In this document: piece by piece, positions 6,955 through 11,143 of the stretch
Numbering within the stretch: position 1 is the first letter of the stretch
How the letters are laid out: every line of letters starts with the position of its first letter
Assembly (NCBI GenBank): GCA_002701605.2
Contig: NZWF02000007.1
Span: 49,172 to 60,314 of the forward strand
Length of the DNA stretch: 11,143 nucleotides
Direction: 5' to 3'
From: a bacterium
GTDB taxonomy: Bacteria > Desulfobacterota_D > UBA1144
Made by a program: the position numbers and the translations under genes
The notes under the pieces: model-generated
Databases searched by the model: none
Seen by the model: the letters and a program-made list of their open reading frames with translations, nothing else
Told to the model about the DNA's origin: nothing

Positions 6955-6989
6955 CTATACTAATAATACATTCAAATTGGTTAAAATAA
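6955..6989. promoter_or_regulatory. Very short divergent spacer between the 73-aa gene and tonB
   Basis: Only 35 bases lie between two divergent ATG codons. The sequence is AT-rich with TAATAAT/TATTAT boxes usable in both directions, but it is too short to hold two complete promoters, so -35 regions must reach into the coding sequence. Neither gene shows a Shine-Dalgarno sequence here, which would suit short or absent leaders. Confidence 0.35.
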
Positions 6990-7781
6990 ATGAACAATTT
7001 AAATACAAAATTTCCAAAAAACATATTTTTAATTCTTTCGATAATTGTACATTTGCTTATTTTTGTAATTGCATTAATTTTAGGTGGTATTGGAATATTT
7101 GATAAAGAGCCTCTTAAATACATAGAGATCACTGAAATAATACAGGAACCTAATATTAACAATGATAAAGCAAAGAGACTTGCTAAAAATAGCCGTAAGG
7201 CTTTAAAAGAAACTGCTCCAAAAGAAGAGATAAATAATTACAAAAAACCATCAGTTCAAGCAAGCGAATCTCAACTTTCGAAAAAAGAAACCAAAAAGAA
7301 TGATAAAGAAGATGATAAACCCCTTGAAAAGGATGGATATATTGCAAAAAAGAAAAAAGAGGATAAAAAAACTGAAGAATCTATCAGCTCAAAAGAAAAC
7401 ATTTTTTCTCCAAAAATTACAGATAATAAAGTAAAATTAAATGAAGAAACTGTTGATTTAGATACTAAAGAATTTAAATACATCTCTTATTTTTTAAAAA
7501 TAAAAAGAAAAATTGAATTAGTTTGGTCTTATCCACAAGAAGCATATAGCAAAGGCTATACTGGTAAAGTTGTAGTCAAAATGTCCTTAGATAAAACAGG
7601 AAAATTAATTGATGTAAAAATACTAAAGTCATCTGGCTATAAAATTTTGGACAATGAAGCAACTAAATCAATTATTGAAGCTTCTCCTTATGCACCATTT
7701 CCTGAATCATGGGAAGGTTTAGATAAATTAAATATTAGAGTTAAATTTGCTTATTTAACGGGTAGTTGGCAATTTAGATAA
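6990..7781 (+). CDS. tonB: TonB-family energy transducer
   Basis: Links proton-motive force at the inner membrane (normally with ExbB/ExbD) to outer-membrane TonB-dependent receptors. One N-terminal membrane helix (about 12-34) contains Ser17-x3-His21, the spacing of the SxxxH motif of TonB/TolA. A long spacer (about 55-160) is rich in Lys and Glu rather than the usual Pro repeats. The C-terminal TonB domain (about 165-255) shows YPQEAYSKGYTGKVVVKMSL (181-200), SSGYKILDNEA (214-224) and APFPE (235-239). The length of 263 residues is normal. No ribosome-binding site is obvious before the ATG. No exbB, exbD or receptor gene is in the window. Its 3' end overlaps the convergent purM by 8 bases. 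TolA is less likely given the C-terminal motif. Confidence 0.88.
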   Translation: MNNLNTKFPKNIFLILSIIVHLLIFVIALILGGIGIFDKEPLKYIEITEIIQEPNINNDKAKRLAKNSRKALKETAPKEEINNYKKPSVQASESQLSKKETKKNDKEDDKPLEKDGYIAKKKKEDKKTEESISSKENIFSPKITDNKVKLNEETVDLDTKEFKYISYFLKIKRKIELVWSYPQEAYSKGYTGKVVVKMSLDKTGKLIDVKILKSSGYKILDNEATKSIIEASPYAPFPESWEGLDKLNIRVKFAYLTGSWQFR

Positions 7782-8787
7782 TTTCTAATCCTTTTTTAGA
7801 TTTGACCTCACCAATTATATAAAATTTTTCATTTAGCCTCTTAAAAATTCTTTGAATTAAATCAATTTTTGTTTTTTTAACACTTATAACCATTCCTATA
7901 CCCATATTAAATACCCTTGCCATTTCATTGTAATCTAATGATGATTTTGCCATAATATCTTCGAATACTGGTCCTATGGGCCACAAGCTTTTATTTATCC
8001 TAATCCCTAAGTTTAAAGGAATCATTCTTGGTATATTTTCGATAATACCTCCACCAGTAATGTTTGCAATTCCAGTTATGGATCCTTGTTGAGACAATAA
8101 CTTATGAATTAAGTTTGTATATAGTCTTGTGGGCTTCATGACAGCATTTAAAAACTTTCCTTTAATTTTGGGTTTATTTTTACCACTATAAAGTTTTCTA
8201 ATTAGTGAATAGCCATTGGAATGAGGGCCAGATGATGGAATTCCTATTAAAATATCACCCGCTCTAACTTTTTCAGGAGAGATTATTTTTTTTCTGTCTA
8301 CTACACCAACGGAAAATCCTGCTAAATCAAACTCGTGTGGCTTGTACATCCCAGGCATTTCAGCAGTTTCTCCTCCGACTAGGGAACAATTTGAATCTAT
8401 ACAGCCTTTAGCAATTCCCTTGATTACTTGTGAGTGATAATCAGAATTCAATTTTGAAGTTGCAAGGTAATCTAAAAAAAATAAAGGTTTTGCACCTGTA
8501 CAAATAAGGTCATTTATACACATCGCAACAAGATCAATTCCCAAGCCTTCTATTTTGTTAGTTTCAACTCCTAGCTGAACTTTTGTTCCAACACCATCGG
8601 TACAAGAAACTAAAACTGGATTGTTTATGTTTTTAAGATCTAAAGAATATAAAGCTGCAAATGATGTTGTATTTCCTATAGTATTTTTTGATAAGGTTCG
8701 TTTTACAAAGGGTTGAATTTTTTTAACAAAAAGATTTCCCTCATCAATATTTACACCTGATTTTGCATAAGTAATTTTTTTTTTCAT
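7774..8787 (-). CDS. purM: Phosphoribosylformylglycinamidine cyclo-ligase (AIR synthetase)
   Basis: Fifth step of de novo purine synthesis: ATP-dependent ring closure of FGAM to aminoimidazole ribotide, in the cytosol. In the numbering from the chosen start, the family motifs appear in order: SCTDGVGTK (61-69), GIDLVAM with NDL after it, GGETAEMPGMY, SSGPHSNGYSL, TGGG followed by ENIPR, and FNMGIGM. The 337 residues match the family (about 345). I start at ATG 8787; a TTG seven codons upstream (8808) is possible, but the family begins close to the SYxxAGVDID segment and the ATG reading MKKKITYAKSGVNID fits. The start is four bases after the stop of the 49-residue ORF with no strong ribosome-binding site, suggesting coupling to the respiratory operon. 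No purN follows; the gene ends 8 bases inside tonB. Confidence 0.96.
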   Translation of the reverse strand: MKKKITYAKSGVNIDEGNLFVKKIQPFVKRTLSKNTIGNTTSFAALYSLDLKNINNPVLVSCTDGVGTKVQLGVETNKIEGLGIDLVAMCINDLICTGAKPLFFLDYLATSKLNSDYHSQVIKGIAKGCIDSNCSLVGGETAEMPGMYKPHEFDLAGFSVGVVDRKKIISPEKVRAGDILIGIPSSGPHSNGYSLIRKLYSGKNKPKIKGKFLNAVMKPTRLYTNLIHKLLSQQGSITGIANITGGGIIENIPRMIPLNLGIRINKSLWPIGPVFEDIMAKSSLDYNEMARVFNMGIGMVISVKKTKIDLIQRIFKRLNEKFYIIGEVKSKKGLEII

Positions 8788-8791
8788 TTGG

Positions 8792-8941
8792 TTAGTTAAT
8801 GATACCAAATAAAATTCTAATTAGCCTAGGAATAAATGGGCCCAGCATTGAAATTGTCACCAATAATGTGATAAAGCCAAATACTCCTAAGGCAAAACCA
8901 ATAGTTCCTGCTCTTCCTAGATTATTGCTTTTTTTATCCAT
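8792..8941 (-). CDS. Small membrane protein after actF (49 aa)
   Basis: A short ORF in the gap between actF and purM. It starts at ATG 8941 and has 49 codons then TAA. The protein has a charged start (MDKKSNNLGRAG), then a hydrophobic run (residues 13-37, including FALGVFGFITLLVTISMLGP), then an amphipathic basic end (PRLIRILFGIIN), so one membrane helix, perhaps with a second short one. The ribosome-binding site AAGGGGGAG (8960-8952) is among the strongest in the window and sits exactly at the actF stop. It fills the space between two cotranscribed genes almost completely. Characterised Alternative Complex III enzymes include small membrane subunits encoded after actF (ActG in Rhodothermus); this ORF holds that position, but I cannot claim homology. 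Confidence 0.7.
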   Translation of the reverse strand: MDKKSNNLGRAGTIGFALGVFGFITLLVTISMLGPFIPRLIRILFGIIN

Positions 8942-8951
8942 TAGTGACCGT

Positions 8952-8960
8952 CTCCCCCTT
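8952..8960 (-). promoter_or_regulatory. Ribosome-binding site for the 49-aa ORF
   Basis: AAGGGGGAG on the minus strand, overlapping the last base of the actF stop region and ten bases before ATG 8941. Such a run of G is rare in this AT-rich DNA and argues that the short ORF after it is translated. Confidence 0.65.
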
Positions 8961-10171
8961 CAATTTTTTTTTATTAAATATTTATCTTTAGTTGTAAATA
9001 TTGGGAAATAACTAAGAAATTTTGTTACACATAATAAAAATATACATAAAAATCCAAATGTAATAAGAACAACTTCAAAACCTATGTGGAAATGATTGTG
9101 CATTATTGATGGATATATGAGCCATATTTTTTCTAAAAATAGTCCGAGAAAAGAAATTGTCGCAATCGTCGCAAGAATTGGTTTAACCAATTTAGTAGTT
9201 CTAGGAATCAATGAAACAAATGGTATTACAAATGTACATGTTAAAAAGGCCCAAATAAAAGTACTATAAGGCTGTTCAAAAACTCTTGAACCAACATAGC
9301 CTGTTTCCTCAGGCATATTTGCATACCATATAGGAAGAAATTGTGCATAAAGAGTGTAAAGCCAAAAAACAGACAAACCAAACATTAATTTACCACAATC
9401 ATAAAATTGCATTTCTGTTATTATTTTGTGCAAATTAAATTTATTAGTCAGCATTTGTGAGATTATAACGGCTAACATCAATGCAGCTAAAACTGATGCC
9501 ATGAAATAATAGACTCCAAATAGAGTACTGTAAAAATGTGAATCCAATGACATCATAAAATCAAATGCTATAAAACTCATTGATAATGCATATATGAATG
9601 CGATTGCAATTGAAAGCTTGTAAAGTTTCGAATCAAAATTATTTTCACCTTCGTTTAAAGGTTTTGACAAGAAAGAAAAGAACCCTTTGTAGCAACTTGT
9701 ACCAGCAACATCTTGTCTAATTGAATTATATAAATAGTAATATATCAATGTGTGAAGAATTCCAACAAACAAGAAAGTTCTACCAAAAACAAAGATTTCA
9801 TTAAGCCAAAGTGATTTCTGAACATAAACAGGTTTTGTTGTCATATATGGGAGGGTATATTCACCAGCAAAATACATAAGAATAATAAATATAAAAACTA
9901 TTGGAATAAATGATCCAAAGGATTCAAAAATCCTCATTAGGGGTCTTCCCCAACTCGATTCTGTAATTCTCATTGCTGCAGCAAACAGGACACCACCATG
10001 ACTTACACCAGCCCAAAAAATAAAATTCAAATGAAAAGCTGTCCAAGCTAAATCGGCATGAGAGCCAAGTGCATAGTAAATAAAAGACGCTATACCAATC
10101 AATGCGCCAACAATTAAAAAAATCGTGAAAGTTGAAGAAAAAACTATCTTTTTATTGAGATCTTCTATCAT
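8960..10171 (-). CDS. actF: Alternative Complex III membrane subunit ActF
   Basis: An integral membrane subunit of Alternative Complex III, a quinol:electron-acceptor oxidoreductase that replaces the bc1 complex and passes electrons to a cytochrome c or directly to a terminal oxidase. The 403 residues hold about ten hydrophobic helices (near 15-34, 48-67, 88-105, 125-147, 186-206, 214-238, 260-283, 303-322, 330-349 and 364-384), as expected for the NrfD-like ActC/ActF fold. Segments I associate with ActF are FDFMMSLDSHFYSTLFG (203-219) and WYANMPEE (282-289). The 403-residue length and the gene order D-E-F support ActF over ActC. The start is 14 bases after the actE stop, with AAGGAG ten bases upstream that includes part of that stop. 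ActF carries no cofactor; a role in quinone binding or proton translocation is known only by analogy. Confidence 0.92.
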   Translation of the reverse strand: MIEDLNKKIVFSSTFTIFLIVGALIGIASFIYYALGSHADLAWTAFHLNFIFWAGVSHGGVLFAAAMRITESSWGRPLMRIFESFGSFIPIVFIFIILMYFAGEYTLPYMTTKPVYVQKSLWLNEIFVFGRTFLFVGILHTLIYYYLYNSIRQDVAGTSCYKGFFSFLSKPLNEGENNFDSKLYKLSIAIAFIYALSMSFIAFDFMMSLDSHFYSTLFGVYYFMASVLAALMLAVIISQMLTNKFNLHKIITEMQFYDCGKLMFGLSVFWLYTLYAQFLPIWYANMPEETGYVGSRVFEQPYSTFIWAFLTCTFVIPFVSLIPRTTKLVKPILATIATISFLGLFLEKIWLIYPSIMHNHFHIGFEVVLITFGFLCIFLLCVTKFLSYFPIFTTKDKYLIKKN

Positions 10172-10185
10172 CCTAAATTTTCTCC

Positions 10186-10686
10186 TTATTTAACCTTTCC
10201 TTGTAGATATCTAACATAATAAACTATGTCCCAAGCTTCTTTTTCATTAATCCTTCCATATGCAGGCATCATAACTTTGCCTCCATATCTGATATAAGCA
10301 TATATATAACCATCTGTTCTCTTTTGAGTTTGTGCTTGTTTTAAATTTACGGGATAGAAATAAGCATTTTTTCTTAAATCGTTTTTAATAACAGGTCCAT
10401 ACCCATCACCATCCATTCCATGACAAGCATAGCAATAAGTTTGATATAATTCTTTACCTTTGACTATTGAAGCCTTACCATCATTAGGGCCTGTTTGAAT
10501 TTCTTCATATTCTTCCCTGGTTAACTCTCGATTTTTCTGCCCTTTTCTTACATTATTTTCTGGATAATCTCGAGCTTCTTCATAAGGCTTAATGCTAGGA
10601 TGTTCCCACATATCAGTTGACCAAGGTAATGCATGAGCATTTAAAGATAGAGATAAAAGTAAAAATAAAATAATTTTATTCTTCAT
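10186..10686 (-). CDS. actE: Alternative Complex III monoheme cytochrome c subunit ActE
   Basis: The periplasmic monoheme cytochrome c of Alternative Complex III, accepting electrons within the complex and likely passing them to the terminal oxidase. From the chosen start it has 166 residues. There is a signal peptide (about 1-19, MKNKIILFLLLSLSLNAHA), then LPWSTDMWEHPSIKPYEEAR, a segment common near the N-terminus of ActE. The single heme site CYACH is at 85-89, and Met139/Met140 in VMMPAYG is the likely distal ligand. There is no lipobox Cys, unlike lipidated ActE of some species. I start at ATG 10686, not the ATG at 10698, because GGAG (10696-10693) then sits six bases before it and the signal peptide begins cleanly. 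The start overlaps the actD end by 11 bases. Confidence 0.93.
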   Translation of the reverse strand: MKNKIILFLLLSLSLNAHALPWSTDMWEHPSIKPYEEARDYPENNVRKGQKNRELTREEYEEIQTGPNDGKASIVKGKELYQTYCYACHGMDGDGYGPVIKNDLRKNAYFYPVNLKQAQTQKRTDGYIYAYIRYGGKVMMPAYGRINEKEAWDIVYYVRYLQGKVK

Positions 10687-11143
10687 TTTTAACTCCATTA
10701 ATTTGAATCTCTTCAGATCCCATATCTCTTAGAATGTTCTCTACTTCTTCCAACTGATCAGCTGAACATGAAACGAGTATTCCAAATTTATCATCACTAA
10801 ATCGTTCATCATATAATTCAGGAGGGGTATCCTTTCTAAGTCTTGCATTAATCAAAAGACCCAGGAATGTTGAAAGACCACCTATTAAAATCATACACTC
10901 GAAAACAATTATCATATAAGGTGGCAATGAAACAATAGGTTTAGCACTTGTAACAATTGGCCAATCCATAGAAGTAAATACTGTAAAAGCCAAACCAACT
11001 AATGCCCCCAAGATAGCACCACATAATGTAAAATACTTCACCTTACTAGGTTCTTTACCTGTATCGAGACAGTCCTCAATTTCATGATTTGGAGCAGGTG
11101 AAAAAACTCGTATTTCTTCAAAGCCATTTGATCTTAATTTTTT
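10676..11143 (-). CDS. actD: Alternative Complex III subunit ActD (DUF3341), N-terminus cut by the right edge
   Basis: A membrane subunit of Alternative Complex III with two helices and soluble ends. The frame is open to the right edge, giving 155 codons with the N-terminus missing. A GTG at 11041 could look like a start, but the 34 codons before it carry the family pattern (LRSNGFEEIRVFSPAPNHEI, then a Ser-Lys-Val just before the first helix), so the gene continues beyond the window. After that come two hydrophobic segments (near KYFTLCGAILGALVGLAF and YMIIVFECMILIGGLSTFLG) separated by a loop with DWP. A soluble C-terminal domain ends in VKNEE. Full ActD is usually about 170-200 residues, so only a short piece is missing. 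It overlaps actE by 11 bases. actA, actB and actC would be expected further right. Confidence 0.9.
   Translation of the reverse strand, partial: KKLRSNGFEEIRVFSPAPNHEIEDCLDTGKEPSKVKYFTLCGAILGALVGLAFTVFTSMDWPIVTSAKPIVSLPPYMIIVFECMILIGGLSTFLGLLINARLRKDTPPELYDERFSDDKFGILVSCSADQLEEVENILRDMGSEEIQINGVKNEE
10693..10696 (-). promoter_or_regulatory. Ribosome-binding site deciding the actE start
   Basis: GGAG on the minus strand, six bases before ATG 10686. It includes the G of an earlier in-frame ATG (10698-10696), so that earlier ATG cannot be the main start if this site is used. Confidence 0.6.

Noticed and set aside
6917..7162. Minus-strand 81-codon ORF across the tonB 5' end
   Set aside because: It is antisense to the tonB membrane helix and overlaps the start of the 73-aa gene; no ribosome-binding site or recognisable content.
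8788..8808. TTG start for purM seven codons upstream
   Set aside because: It lies inside the 49-aa ORF, lacks a ribosome-binding site, and the ATG at 8787 fits the family N-terminus better.
8799..9011. Plus-strand 70-codon ORF over the actF end
   Set aside because: It is antisense to actF and the 49-aa membrane ORF, both better supported; proline-rich translation is typical of a shadow frame.
10687..10698. ATG at 10698 as the actE start
   Set aside because: The GGAG for the next in-frame ATG overlaps this codon, and the signal peptide begins cleanly at 10686.
11039..11041. GTG at 11041 as the actD start
   Set aside because: The frame continues to the window edge with ActD-like sequence, so the gene is truncated by the window rather than starting here.
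1..11143. CRISPR arrays, tRNA or rRNA genes, insertion sequences, phage genes, toxin-antitoxin pairs
   Set aside because: No spaced direct repeats, cloverleaf-like segments, transposase motifs or inverted terminal repeats were seen; the window reads as core-metabolism genes with a few unknowns.

Overview
The window is gene-dense, AT-rich bacterial DNA (roughly 30% G+C by eye). Intergenic gaps are short or absent, starts and stops overlap, and AGA and A/T-ending codons are heavily used. The lineage is Gram-negative: there is a TonB with a periplasmic spacer, a lipoprotein with a lipobox, a periplasmic c-type cytochrome and an Alternative Complex III. The compact, AT-rich style resembles streamlined marine proteobacteria. 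The cyclophilin looks alphaproteobacterial to me, whereas Alternative Complex III is commoner in other groups, so I do not assign a class. No rRNA, tRNA, CRISPR array or insertion sequence was seen.

Left block (1-1709, minus strand): a cytosolic cyclophilin, then a 181-residue membrane-anchored protein of unknown function, then an unknown protein that runs off the left edge. That last gene has a strong ribosome-binding site but no ATG, GTG or TTG where its start should be; ATT is the best candidate. A 161-base divergent spacer (1710-1870) separates this block from the next.

Central block (1871-6057, plus strand): a tight three-gene operon, acyl-CoA dehydrogenase / CoA-ester lyase / B12-dependent acyl-CoA mutase. 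The mutase is a single-chain enzyme that I recognise as ethylmalonyl-CoA mutase (Ecm). With it as anchor, the three read as ethylmalonyl-CoA pathway steps: ethylmalonyl-CoA to methylsuccinyl-CoA (Ecm), methylsuccinyl-CoA to mesaconyl-CoA (the dehydrogenase), and malyl-CoA or beta-methylmalyl-CoA cleavage (the lyase). Crotonyl-CoA carboxylase/reductase, the epimerase and mesaconyl-CoA hydratase are not in the window. The dehydrogenase lacks the long N-terminal extension of classical methylsuccinyl-CoA dehydrogenase.

Right-centre (6061-7781): a minus-strand pair of exported proteins of unknown function (a 73-residue secreted protein abutting a 223-residue lipoprotein), and divergently a TonB-family protein on the plus strand whose 3' end overlaps purM.

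Right block (7774-11143, minus strand): the distal part of an Alternative Complex III operon, actD (cut by the right edge), actE (monoheme cytochrome c) and actF (ten-helix membrane subunit). It is followed by a 49-codon membrane ORF with its own ribosome-binding site and then purM. The genes overlap or nearly touch, so this looks like one transcript joining a quinol-oxidising respiratory complex to a purine-synthesis gene. Functionally the window combines acetyl-CoA assimilation, aerobic respiration and outer-membrane energy coupling.
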